In this document: positions 35,419 to 43,990 of the stretch, in pieces
How the letters are laid out: each line of letters opens with the position of its first letter
How positions within the stretch are numbered: position 1 is the stretch's first letter
Source of the DNA: Paenibacillus illinoisensis NBRC 15959
GTDB taxonomy: Bacteria > Bacillota > Bacilli > Paenibacillales > Paenibacillaceae
Direction: 5' to 3'
DNA length: 64,000 nucleotides
Assembly (NCBI RefSeq): GCF_004000925.1
Contig: NZ_BIME01000015.1
Coordinates: forward strand, 62,001-126,000
The notes under the pieces: generated by a model
Databases searched by the model: none
Seen by the model: the letters and a program-made list of their open reading frames with translations, nothing else
Told to the model about the DNA's origin: nothing
Position numbers and translations under genes: made by a program

Positions 35419-36273
35419 TTAAAACTCTTCGTATTCGCTCGGGTCCTGTCCCCATAACCGTCCATCTTGACGATTGAATGACGAGATCACTTCCATCTCC
35501 TGCTCGCTCAGCTCAAAATCGAAGATATCGATGTTCTCCTTCTGGTGTTGAAGGGAGCCTGCTTTCGGAATTGGAATGGAACCCAGTTGGGTATGCCAGC
35601 GCAAAATGACCTGTGTTCCTGTTTTGCCATGAGCTTCTGCTATGCGGAGGATCTTCTCATCCTTCACCACATCCTGCACGGCATCATTACCACGGCCAAT
35701 AGGACTCCAGGATTCATTGACAATACCATGCTCCGAATCCTTCTTCCGCTGCTCGGCTTGGTCAAAAAACGGATGCAGCTCGATCTGGTTCAGACTTGGG
35801 GCTACCCCAGTCTCTTTAATCAGACGCTCATTATGTTCAGGCAGGAAGTTGCTAACTCCGATGGAGCGGATATATCCACGTTTCTTCGCCTCAATGAGTG
35901 CCTGCCAGGCTTCAACATACTTATCCTGCTTCGGATTCGGCCAGTGAATGAGATATAGGTCATAGTAATCCAGGTCTGCCCTGTATAACGATTCCTCGAT
36001 GGCTACGATTGCCTTATTATAATCGTGATAACGCCCAGGCAGTTTGGAAGAGACCAGCAGTTCTTCTCTCGCAACAGAGCTCTGCTTGATGGCCTTTCCG
36101 ACTGTCGCCTCGTTCTCATAGTTATAGGCCGTATCAATCAAACGGTAACCTACATCCAGCGCAGATACGATGGATTTAACACCTTCTGCACCTTTTAAGC
36201 TATAGGTACCAAACCCAATTGCCGGTACTTTCAAGCCATCATTCAACGTATATTCCGGAATTTGATGATTCAT
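35419..36273 (-). CDS. Aldo/keto reductase
   Basis: 284-residue NADPH-dependent TIM-barrel reductase. The catalytic set is visible: Asp and Tyr in LIDTAYNYENE, Lys in LLVSSKLPG and His in YLIHWPNP; the cofactor loop is SIPIPKAGSLQHQKENIDIF. Closest in layout to the 2,5-diketogluconate/glyoxal reductase group of Bacillus (YvgN/YtbE type), a general aldehyde detoxifier. I start at the ATG at 36273, eight bases after AAAGGAGA, not at the codon 11 residues upstream. Monocistronic with its own terminator. Confidence 0.92.
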   Translation of the reverse strand: MNHQIPEYTLNDGLKVPAIGFGTYSLKGAEGVKSIVSALDVGYRLIDTAYNYENEATVGKAIKQSSVAREELLVSSKLPGRYHDYNKAIVAIEESLYRADLDYYDLYLIHWPNPKQDKYVEAWQALIEAKKRGYIRSIGVSNFLPEHNERLIKETGVAPSLNQIELHPFFDQAEQRKKDSEHGIVNESWSPIGRGNDAVQDVVKDEKILRIAEAHGKTGTQVILRWHTQLGSIPIPKAGSLQHQKENIDIFDFELSEQEMEVISSFNRQDGRLWGQDPSEYEEF

Positions 36274-36438
36274 CTGAAGACTCTCCTTTGCTAAAAAGGT
36301 ATACAAAACGAACGGAAAATTAGTTAGTCCCTCTCGTTTATTCTACCCCTCCATGCACGATTGAATCAATTCTTTCCAGACGTGCAGGCCTTCATTAATG
36401 CATATGAGCTGAACTCAGTATCCTCTGGTAATCATACT

Positions 36439-37692
36439 TTAATAGCCGCGTGAAAATTGCGGGCTTTCCTTAAGCTGAACGATATCGTGACCCGTTGGGT
36501 TTTGGAAAGCACGAAGACCAAACGTCGGCGCCACAGCAAAGATGTGGTCAAAGATATCGGCCTGCACCGATTCATACACTCCCCAGGTGATATCATTGCT
36601 GAATGCATAGATCTCGAGCGGAAGTCCGTTGTCTCCCGGTGCTAGCTGTCTCACGATCAACGTCATATCCTGATGAATCTTCGGATGATTTTTCAGATAC
36701 TGATGGATGTATTCCCGGAATACCCCCACATTCGTTAGCTGTCTGCCGTTTACTTTGCTCTCCGTATTAATCTGATGCTCCATATTGTACTCGTTAATTT
36801 CATTGATTCGCGTAGCGATATAGTCGGTAAGGTAGTGAATCTTCCGGAATTCATCAATCATGTCCTCGGTGCAAAAGGTGATACTGCTTGTATCAATATA
36901 GACGCTTCGCTTAATCCTTCTGCCGCCGGATACCTGCATGCCTCGCCAGTTTCTGAACGAGTCCGATATCAGGGCATAACTCGGAATCATCGTGATCGTT
37001 TTATCAAAATTTCTTACCTTAACCGTATTGAGTGTAATGTCAATGACATCACCGTCTGCATTATACTTCGGCATTTCAATCCAATCACCAACACGCACCA
37101 TGTCATTCGAGGATAATTGAACGCCTGCCACGAGGCCCAGGATGGAGTCCTTGAAGACCAGCATCAGCACCGCTGATAACGCACCAAGCCCACTGAGAAT
37201 AATCAACGGATTCTGACCAATAAGGCTCGAAATGACGATAATGCCCCCGATGATGAAAAGAATAATCTTGGCGACCTGGATATACCCTTTGATTGGCCTG
37301 ATCTTGGATACTTCATAGGAACGATATATGTCATCAAACACATTGAGCAGCGCATTAAATACAGTGATCGTCACCACAATCATGTACGTCATTGCAGCCT
37401 TCTCAATCAGGGCCTGATAGGATGGAAAGACATAAGCAGAATAATAGATAATAATGGCCGGTACGAGATGCGACAGCTTGTGGAACAGCTTTTTCTCCAC
37501 AAAGATATGGCCCCATTTGTACCGATTGTTATTGACGATATGATGAATCGTCTTCAGCACGATTTTTTTGGCAATATAATTCGCCAGGATGGAGATCACC
37601 GCAATAAAAATAACCATGATGATGTTTGAAAGAATGCCAATGGTTTGTTCACTCATACCCGTTCCGTCTAGTTGTTTTTTGATAAAATCCAT
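36439..37692 (-). CDS. Mechanosensitive ion channel, MscS family (YbdG-like)
   Basis: 417 residues. About five membrane helices in the first 190 residues, with the pore helix IILSGLGALSAVLMLVFKDSILGLVAG and then the MscS beta domain NDMVRVGDWIEMP and VKVRNFDKTITMIPSYALISD. The insertion between strands and the length match the YbdG (miniconductance) subfamily rather than the 286-residue MscS. It would open under osmotic downshock. TTAGGAGG precedes the ATG. Confidence 0.92.
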   Translation of the reverse strand: MDFIKKQLDGTGMSEQTIGILSNIIMVIFIAVISILANYIAKKIVLKTIHHIVNNNRYKWGHIFVEKKLFHKLSHLVPAIIIYYSAYVFPSYQALIEKAAMTYMIVVTITVFNALLNVFDDIYRSYEVSKIRPIKGYIQVAKIILFIIGGIIVISSLIGQNPLIILSGLGALSAVLMLVFKDSILGLVAGVQLSSNDMVRVGDWIEMPKYNADGDVIDITLNTVKVRNFDKTITMIPSYALISDSFRNWRGMQVSGGRRIKRSVYIDTSSITFCTEDMIDEFRKIHYLTDYIATRINEINEYNMEHQINTESKVNGRQLTNVGVFREYIHQYLKNHPKIHQDMTLIVRQLAPGDNGLPLEIYAFSNDITWGVYESVQADIFDHIFAVAPTFGLRAFQNPTGHDIVQLKESPQFSRGY

Positions 37693-37909
37693 TGTTTCCT
37701 CCTAACGCAGTCTAGTTTAGCTTTTCATTATAAATGACTCTTCTGTGCGAAGCAAAATTCAAGTTAAGAGGCACATGTAAAAGGTATGCTAGTTTGTCGG
37801 AGTTAAGAATCTAGAGTAGATATAGATATATGCAGTCCATTTTCTAAATAATAAAATCCAGTTATGGTAGACTATACTTACTTCATATTTTTATAGGAGG
37901 GTGATTGAC

Positions 37910-38338
37910 CTGAGGAAATATATTGGTTTGGTTTTGTTATTGGGCCTCATTCTAAGCTTAACTACTGCCTGCTCTTCGAATGAGAGTGAGTCTGCGATTA
38001 CTCTTGATGATATTGTCACCAAGTTCCGAGAGGCTGGACTTGAGATTGAATCTCCAACGGAGTCTATCAGTGAGGAACATGGATTAGCTAACTTAGGTTT
38101 TAAAGATGTGAAGCCCATTCTGGTGCCGGCTTTAGGTGAAGGTGAGGGTGGGTATCTATTCTTGTTTGAGGATAAAACGGAGCTTGAGAAGCTGAAGGAT
38201 TATTACGAGGAACCTGGAAAATCAACGCTTATGCCTAATTCGCATGCCTATGCTCAAGATAATATCCTGTTGCAGATGAGTGACCAAATGAGTCAAACCG
38301 AGTTTGATCGATATGTAGAGGTTATCAAGGATTTATGA
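37910..38338 (+). CDS. Lipoprotein of unknown function, probable CTG start
   Basis: 142 residues if it starts at the CTG at 37910: MRKYIGLVLLLGLILSLTTAC is a typical lipoprotein signal with lipobox LTTAC. The only ribosome binding site, AGGAGG (37895-37900), is nine bases before that CTG, and it directly abuts the in-frame GTG at 37901, which makes the GTG too close to use. The mature part is acidic and soluble (DDIVTKFREAGLEIESPTES; FEDKTELEKLKDYYEEPG), with no domain that I recognise. A good terminator follows. Confidence 0.75.
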   Translation: MRKYIGLVLLLGLILSLTTACSSNESESAITLDDIVTKFREAGLEIESPTESISEEHGLANLGFKDVKPILVPALGEGEGGYLFLFEDKTELEKLKDYYEEPGKSTLMPNSHAYAQDNILLQMSDQMSQTEFDRYVEVIKDL

Positions 38339-38344
38339 AAAATT

Positions 38345-38376
38345 AGTTCCTTAGTACATTCTAGGGAACTTTTTAA
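38345..38376 (+). terminator. Terminator of the lipoprotein gene
   Basis: AGTTCCTTAG pairs fully with CTAGGGAACT (one G-U) around TACATT, then TTTTTAAATT. Confidence 0.8.
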
Positions 38377-38439
38377 ATTCCCTTAATCCTGTCGTGATTC
38401 TCTACTTGCTCACTTAGGATCGTCATGATTGGCTTTGTA

Positions 38440-38637
38440 TCACTCATGGTAATCAAATTCCTTCCTTTCTCCTGTTGAATCAAAAATAATTTCAAATTTA
38501 TTTCCCTCTGCGTCTTCACGTATACGTCTGTTATTCTTAATATAATAAATGGACGCTCCTGATTCCTTGGCTTGCTTCCGTGCATGTTGAGTAGCCTTTT
38601 TTAGTATTTCTTGGAGTTGCTTTCGATCTACAAACAT
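38440..38637 (-). CDS. Small charged protein, unknown function
   Basis: 65 residues, starting MFVDRKQLQEILKKATQHAR with the ATG 11 nt after AAAAGGTGG; an earlier ATG nine codons upstream lacks a site. Highly charged, with a helical N-terminus and a beta-like C-terminus (NKFEIIFDSTGERKEFDYHE). No family recognised. Its start lies just beyond the tmRNA terminator on the same strand. Confidence 0.6.
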   Translation of the reverse strand: MFVDRKQLQEILKKATQHARKQAKESGASIYYIKNNRRIREDAEGNKFEIIFDSTGERKEFDYHE

Positions 38638-38686
38638 CTTGAATTCATCCACCTTTTCATTCATTTTCGGTTAATATAATATATAA

Positions 38687-38722
38687 TAAAAAAACCACCA
38701 ACCAGAACAACTGGTTGATGGC
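38687..38722 (-). terminator. tmRNA terminator
   Basis: Minus strand GCCATCAACCAG-TTGTT-CTGGTTGGTGG with TTTTTTT, 18 nt after the tmRNA CCA end. Confidence 0.9.
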
Positions 38723-38740
38723 TTTCTTGTTTCGCTCTAA

Positions 38741-39102
38741 TGGAGGCGAGGGGAGTCGAACCCCTGTCCGAAGATAACGACACATAAGCTTCTACGGGTG
38801 TAGTCACAGTTTTGATGTCACCCGAGTATCGCCCCGTAACCGGCTATACGTTGGGTCAGCCTGATTGTCTTCTTCAGCACACCCCAGGCGGAGATGTGAC
38901 AGCGTATCCCACTACTTGTTAGCCCCTAATCCTGTCACATGGGCGATGCAGGTTAGAAGCACGCACACAGTTTCTTAGGCTGCGAAAGCGTAGTTGTTTT
39001 GTTGTTTGCCGTTTAATAGGCTTTAGCGTTGATGAAGCGGACGCGTCCCCACTACCCGCTACCCATGCTCGAACTATCCCCGTCGAATCCATAAACGCCC
39101 CC
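38741..39102 (-). ncRNA. ssrA: tmRNA (trans-translation RNA)
   Basis: 362 nt on the minus strand. The acceptor stem pairs GGGGGCG at the 5' end (39096-39102) with CGCCTCC before the encoded CCA (38741-38743); the T arm is GGGGTTCGACTCCCC. The tag reading frame at 38975-39010 encodes GKQQNNYAFAA then TAA, preceded by the tRNA-borne alanine; the AFAA end resembles ClpXP-type degradation tags. tmRNA with SmpB frees ribosomes stalled on broken mRNA and marks the product for proteolysis. smpB and rnr follow on the same strand upstream. Confidence 0.97.
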
Positions 39103-39577
39103 TCATATAAGAAGGGCTCCAGGATTAATCCGTGAATACGGAGCAAAGGTGCTGCACATCTTTTTCCTCCAAGGTAAAAAGATGCTCTTTCAAACTCGGC
39201 ATTCCTGTCTGCTACATGAATAATCATATCACAGGACCGAATGCAGATATAGTACAGATTACTGGAAGTCATACCAGCATGCTGAGCATCAGTGCAAAAT
39301 TAACCAATGCACCATCTGAGGCTCAATCGTCTACATATTATACCGCGTCCCTCGGACGAAGTAAAGTTTACCAGCAAGAGGTTGCGAACAACTTTACTTC
39401 CTTTATTTTACCCACAATTGGTACAGACTACGCAGAGAGCAGCTACATTTAATGCATCAACTGAATCCGTTCGCTCAGCAACTTCACACCTAACTCTATC
39501 TTATGCATCCTGTGCTTGCAGGTTTACCTTCTCAAGGCTCTTCCCAAACATCCTAACAGCAGCACCCACGTAAAATA
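39103..39577. other. Gene-free region between smpB terminator and tmRNA
   Basis: About 475 nt. It must contain the tmRNA promoter, but I find no clear -35/-10 pair near 39110-39150. No credible ORF or repeat copy is seen. Confidence 0.45.
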
Positions 39578-39625
39578 ATAAAAATCCCAAGCTCCGCCCG
39601 ATCCCGGGCCAAACTTGAGATCCTC
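39578..39625 (-). terminator. Terminator of smpB
   Basis: Minus strand ATCTCAAG pairs with CTTGGGAT, inner CCCGG/CGGGC-type stem, then TTTTTATTATTTT; 60 nt after the stop. Confidence 0.75.
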
Positions 39626-39685
39626 ATTTACTTCGCATCTAAATTAAACTTATGACAGCCTCCTGCGAAGCTGAAGCACTTCCAA

Positions 39686-40168
39686 TCAGCGAGCAATCTT
39701 CTGCTTCTCACGCAGTGCCCGTTGAATATCACGCTGTGCATCCCGCTTCGCAGCAGACTCACGTTTATCATACTGCTTCTTACCTTTACCCAGGCCAAGC
39801 AGCAATTTCGCATATCCATTACGCACATAAATCTTCAGCGGCACAATACTGTATCCTTCCTGCTTCGACAATCCAAGCAGCTTGTTAATCTGAGATTTGT
39901 GCAGCAGCAGCTTGCGTGTACGCGTCGGATCAAGCGGATTATGTCGGTTCCCTTGTTCAAAAGGACTAATATGCATATTATGAATGTGAATTTCACCGTT
40001 GCGAATCGTGGCAAACGCATCTCCAATATTCGCACGGCCGTTACGAAGAGATTTGATCTCCGTTCCGGTAAGCACCATGCCCGCTTCATACGTATCTTCA
40101 ATGAAGTAGTCATGGGAAGCCTTTTTATTCTGTGCAAGCACTTTACTCTGTCCATCATTCTTGCCCAT
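39686..40168 (-). CDS. smpB: SsrA-binding protein SmpB
   Basis: 160 residues; the tmRNA partner that mimics a codon-anticodon stem in the decoding centre. Core OB-fold motifs: GMVLTGTEIKSLRNGRANIGDAFA, HNMHISPFEQGNRHNPLDP and the C-terminal basic tail GLGKGKKQYDKRESAAKRD. The ATG at 40168 follows GAAGGAG; a 39-codon upstream extension is non-homologous. It lies 180 nt from the end of rnr and 580 nt from ssrA on the same strand. Confidence 0.97.
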   Translation of the reverse strand: MGKNDGQSKVLAQNKKASHDYFIEDTYEAGMVLTGTEIKSLRNGRANIGDAFATIRNGEIHIHNMHISPFEQGNRHNPLDPTRTRKLLLHKSQINKLLGLSKQEGYSIVPLKIYVRNGYAKLLLGLGKGKKQYDKRESAAKRDAQRDIQRALREKQKIAR

Positions 40169-40284
40169 GTCCTCACTCCTTCTCCGTAAAATAAGCCGGT
40201 ACCAATGCTCTATAGCCGCGCACCCGATGATGCCCAGGTACCCTAGCCAGACCTTAATTGTAGCAAGGACCGCTGTTAAAATCA

Positions 40285-40312
40285 AGAAAGAGGCAGCATA
40301 TGCCGCCCCTTC
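40285..40312 (-). terminator. Weak terminator after rnr
   Basis: Minus strand GGGGCGGCA-TAT-GCTGCCTC followed by TTTCTTG, between the rnr stop and smpB start. Confidence 0.5.
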
Positions 40313-40347
40313 TCATTACACACATTTCATGCTGTACGAAACGAATA

Positions 40348-43077
40348 TTACTTTTTCTTCTTCCGTACAAAAGCGGCTGTTCCATTAGCGGAAGCACCTT
40401 TGTTCTTTTTCCGTTTACGGCGCGGAGCTCCGGCTTCTTGCGTACCTCCAGGTGTAGCTGCTTCGCCGATAAAGATACCGCTAGGTGACGTCTTTTTGCG
40501 TCCACCGCCACCTTTTCCGCCGCCCTTGCCAGATTTGAAGCTGCCTTCGCCACGGCCTTTACCGCTGTTCAGATCAGTCCCTTGAGCGCCAGTGCCGCTG
40601 TCCTGACTGGACGGCGCGGAGCTATACCCACCTTTACCCGATCCAAAACCAAAGCTTACCGCTCCAGTTCCTTTGCTGCGAGCAGCTGGTGCACTGGCAT
40701 CTCCCGTGCGGCGTTCACCTTTCGGTTTACCGCCACCTTTTCCACTGAAGCTGCCACGTCCACCCTTGCTGCTCTCTTCCGGTGCTCTTCCACCGCGGCT
40801 TCCTCCGCCTTTGCCTCCACGCGAGCCACTGAATCCACCAGAACCGCCTTTGGCGCCACTCCGGCCACCACCGCCAGCAGGACGTCCACCTCTGCCGCCT
40901 CGGTTGCCGCCACCAAAGCCGCCTGGCCGTTCGCTGCGTGGCTTCATATCCACCATTTCAAAGTCAATCGTGTATTCTTCCATGCTCACGCGAGCAACAC
41001 GAATCTTCACCTCATCTCCGATACGGAACACTTTCGAGGTTCGCTCACCAATGAGAGCCATATGCTGATCGTCAAAGTGGTAATAGTCGTCCGTCAGTGC
41101 ACTCAATCGGATCAAGCCTTCTACCGTATTCTCGAGTTCAATGAACATGCCGAAGCTGGTTACACTGCTGATCATGCCCTCGAATTCTTCGCCGACCTTA
41201 TCGAGCATGTACTCAGCTTTCTTCATTTTCTCTGTATCCCGCTCGGCTTCAACCGCCACACGTTCACGCTCAGATGATTGCTGCGCAATATCGGACATGC
41301 GTGACGCCAGGTATTCCTGACGATTCTCAGGCAGCGCACCCTTGTTCTCAATCACTTCCCGAATGACACGGTGAATAACCAGATCGGGGTAACGACGAAT
41401 TGGTGATGTGAAGTGACTATAGAACTCAGCCGCGAGGCCAAAGTGTCCTGACATCTCCGCATCATACTTCGCCTGCTTCATGGAACGCAGCATCATCGTA
41501 CTGATCACCGTCTGTTCCTTCGTTCCATTGATATCCTCAAGCAGGGACTGAAGTGCACGAGGGTGAATCGCGTTACCGCGTCCTTTTACATGGTGTCCGA
41601 AGTTCGCTGCAAAAGCGAGGAAGTTTTGCAATTTTTCCTGATCGGGATCTTCATGCACACGATAGATAAACGGAACCTTCAACCAGTGGAAGTGCTCTGC
41701 CACGGTCTCATTGGCCGCCAGCATGAATTCTTCAATGATTTGCTCTGCAATGGAACGCTCGCGTTTGACGATATCTACAGGTTTGCCTTCTTCGTTCACG
41801 ATGATTTTGGATTCTTCAAAATCAAAGTCAACCGCACCCCGGCGCATGCGCATCGCGCGAAGCTTGAGGGCAATTTCTTTCATCAGATGGAAGTCATCCA
41901 CCAGATCCTTGTAGCGCTCCAGCAATTCCGGCTCTTCGCCTTCAAGAATTTTACGAACGTTGGCATACGTCATACGCTCTTTGGTTTTGATCACACTCGT
42001 GAAAATGTCGTGCTTCACAACCTTCATCTGGTCGTTGAACTCCATTTCACAGGACAGCGTAAGGCGATCCACCTGTGGGTTCAAACTGCAGATCCCGTTC
42101 GATAGACGATGCGGCAGCATCGGAATAACACGGTCTACCAAGTACACACTGCATCCGCGGTTATATGCTTCCTGATCCAGTTTGGAGTTCTCGCGTACAT
42201 AGTATCCGACATCCGCAATATGAACACCCAGACGGTAGTTCCCGTTCGGCAGCTTCTCCACATTGACGGCATCGTCGAGATCCTTGGCGTCTTCGCCATC
42301 GATGGTTACGATGTTTAATCCACGCAAGTCACGGCGGCCCTGCTGTACAATCTCTTCATCCGTAATGGATTCCGGAGCTTGTTCTGCTTCTTCCACCACT
42401 TCATCAGGGAATGCTTCCGGCAGCTGATGCTTACGAATGACAGACAATATATCAATGCCTGGATCATCCTTATGTCCAAGAATCTCAATAATTTCGCCTT
42501 CTGCCGCAGCGCGACCTTCCGGGTAGCTCACGATTTTGGCAACGACTTTTTGTCCATCTACAGCCCCGGCAGAATTCGTACGCGGAATGAAAATATCACG
42601 GTTAATCCGCTTATCGTCCGGAATGACGAAGCCATATACCTCATGGTTTTGGAACACACCAACCACTTGGGTAACTGCACGGGTAACAATGCGTACGATC
42701 TCGCCTTCCAAACGTCCGTTGGATGGACCCTGAGACGTCACTTTAACAAGGACCGTGTCCCCGTTCATCGCGCTCTTCATATCATTGGCATGGATGTAGA
42801 CATCCGGATGCTCTTTATCCTCAGGGATGAGAAAAGCAAATCCCTTCGCATGTGCCTGCAGCCTTCCGCGAACCAGGTTCATGCGTTCAGGCATGCCGTA
42901 CCTGTTGTTACGGGTAAGCAGAATCTTGCCGGATTCCTCCAGTGTATTCAGCATGATCAAAAAGGCTTTGAAATCAGCTGCATCTTCAATCTCGAAGTGC
43001 TGTTCCAGCTCCTGATAGGTCATCGGTTTATAAGCGGTTTCCCGCATGAAGTCGAGCAATTGTTGTTCTGTTATCAT
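40348..43077 (-). CDS. rnr: Ribonuclease R with long Gly/Arg/Lys-rich tail
   Basis: 909-residue processive 3'-5' exoribonuclease. Order: helix-turn-helix-like N-terminus (1-60), cold-shock domains (about 65-220), RNB catalytic domain with the metal-binding DGEDAKDLDDAVNV near 270, S1 RNA-binding domain (about 630-712). The last 196 residues (714-909) are low-complexity, rich in RGG, GGKGG and KKKK runs, and far longer than the tail of the usual 750-800-residue enzyme. The tail probably binds RNA or ribosomes. It works with tmRNA to degrade non-stop mRNA, matching its place beside smpB and ssrA. Confidence 0.96.
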   Translation of the reverse strand: MITEQQLLDFMRETAYKPMTYQELEQHFEIEDAADFKAFLIMLNTLEESGKILLTRNNRYGMPERMNLVRGRLQAHAKGFAFLIPEDKEHPDVYIHANDMKSAMNGDTVLVKVTSQGPSNGRLEGEIVRIVTRAVTQVVGVFQNHEVYGFVIPDDKRINRDIFIPRTNSAGAVDGQKVVAKIVSYPEGRAAAEGEIIEILGHKDDPGIDILSVIRKHQLPEAFPDEVVEEAEQAPESITDEEIVQQGRRDLRGLNIVTIDGEDAKDLDDAVNVEKLPNGNYRLGVHIADVGYYVRENSKLDQEAYNRGCSVYLVDRVIPMLPHRLSNGICSLNPQVDRLTLSCEMEFNDQMKVVKHDIFTSVIKTKERMTYANVRKILEGEEPELLERYKDLVDDFHLMKEIALKLRAMRMRRGAVDFDFEESKIIVNEEGKPVDIVKRERSIAEQIIEEFMLAANETVAEHFHWLKVPFIYRVHEDPDQEKLQNFLAFAANFGHHVKGRGNAIHPRALQSLLEDINGTKEQTVISTMMLRSMKQAKYDAEMSGHFGLAAEFYSHFTSPIRRYPDLVIHRVIREVIENKGALPENRQEYLASRMSDIAQQSSERERVAVEAERDTEKMKKAEYMLDKVGEEFEGMISSVTSFGMFIELENTVEGLIRLSALTDDYYHFDDQHMALIGERTSKVFRIGDEVKIRVARVSMEEYTIDFEMVDMKPRSERPGGFGGGNRGGRGGRPAGGGGRSGAKGGSGGFSGSRGGKGGGSRGGRAPEESSKGGRGSFSGKGGGKPKGERRTGDASAPAARSKGTGAVSFGFGSGKGGYSSAPSSQDSGTGAQGTDLNSGKGRGEGSFKSGKGGGKGGGGRKKTSPSGIFIGEAATPGGTQEAGAPRRKRKKNKGASANGTAAFVRKKKK

Positions 43078-43495
43078 TAATATTCACCTCGGGAAACGTA
43101 AAAGTGTAATCTGGTTTGTATCCTGTCTTTATGTATCGGAAATTTTGCAATTTTCATGCCACGTAACACATGCCCTCACTATCTCATACCCTAGTATACA
43201 CGAATTCAATCCACCGCATCCGTACCCCGCAAAATAATCCAAACCTTAGCTGAATGCAGCACTTCACATCATGAGTACACGTTTTCATTGGATTTTAGGA
43301 TAACAAATTCCTTAAAGAACGACGTTCAAAGATGAAATAAAGATGAAATGTATGGAGCAAAGTCGTTCGTATTGAACCACTAAGTACGCAATTGGGCTAA
43401 GTAACGGGAAGGAAAACGAAATGGAAGTGGGGAACCGAAGATTACATGGGTTGAAAAAAAGTAGTTGGTAAACTTTGGACATGCGCCAATGTATT
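43078..43495. other. Intergenic region upstream of rnr
   Basis: About 420 nt before the secG terminator. No credible gene. A GAACGAC/GTCGTTC inverted repeat with a long loop (about 43316-43365) is the only structure seen and is of uncertain meaning. Confidence 0.4.
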
Positions 43496-43530
43496 AAAAA
43501 ACCTCCGTTTCTTCTCGAAACGAAGGTTCA
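43496..43530 (-). terminator. Terminator of secG
   Basis: Minus strand AACCTTCGTTTC-GAGAA-GAAACGGAGGTT then TTTTAATA, 55 nt after the stop. Confidence 0.85.
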
Positions 43531-43585
43531 TCATCTTAGGTCGTTCATTCATATATGCTCGATCTACCGATCAATACAGCCTTCC

Positions 43586-43819
43586 TTACTTGGAAATGAC
43601 TGTAACAATGATAGCCAAGATCATAAATCCTGCTCCCAGTACAACGGTTGCACGTTGCAGGAAAAGATCCAATCCGCGCGCTTTCGTTTTACCGAAAAGA
43701 TGTTCCGCACCACCGGAGATGGCACCCGCCAAACCAGCGCTTTTCCCGTGCTGCAGCAATACTACAGTGATTAGACCGATCGAGAAAACAACGAGCAGCA
43801 ATTTCAAAGCAATATCCAT
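43586..43819 (-). CDS. secG: Preprotein translocase subunit SecG
   Basis: 77 residues with two membrane helices (about 3-22 and 53-75) and the SecG loop VLLQHGKSAGLAGAISGGAE. It is the small SecYEG subunit. The ATG at 43819 follows AGGAGG by eight bases; the GTG three codons earlier overlaps the site. It lies between eno and rnr, as in other Bacillales. Confidence 0.95.
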   Translation of the reverse strand: MDIALKLLLVVFSIGLITVVLLQHGKSAGLAGAISGGAEHLFGKTKARGLDLFLQRATVVLGAGFMILAIIVTVISK

Positions 43820-43941
43820 TCTTTCCACCTCCTACCCATGTGGGCATAACATCTCACCATAAAAACAGTTACTTTAATTGTACCACAGCTATTCCCAATC
43901 TACAACCTTATCCATGATACTGTCTATGTTATAAAGAAATG

Positions 43942-43971
43942 AAAAAGACAAGCCGGTTACCCGGCTTGCCC
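43942..43971 (-). terminator. Terminator of eno
   Basis: Minus strand GCAAGCCGG-GTAA-CCGGCTTGTC followed by TTTTTC, about 20 nt after the eno stop. It ends the glycolytic operon. Confidence 0.9.
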
Positions 43972-43990
43972 TTGAAGCTGTGAACACAGC

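Noticed and set aside
40400..41277. Long plus-strand open frames opposite the rnr tail.
   Set aside because: They are shadows of the Gly/Lys-rich coding strand, with Pro/Ala-rich low-complexity products and no ribosome binding sites.
43316..43365. GAACGAC/GTCGTTC inverted repeat upstream of rnr as an operator or RNA.
   Set aside because: Seven base pairs with a loop over 30 nt can arise by chance; no second copy was found.
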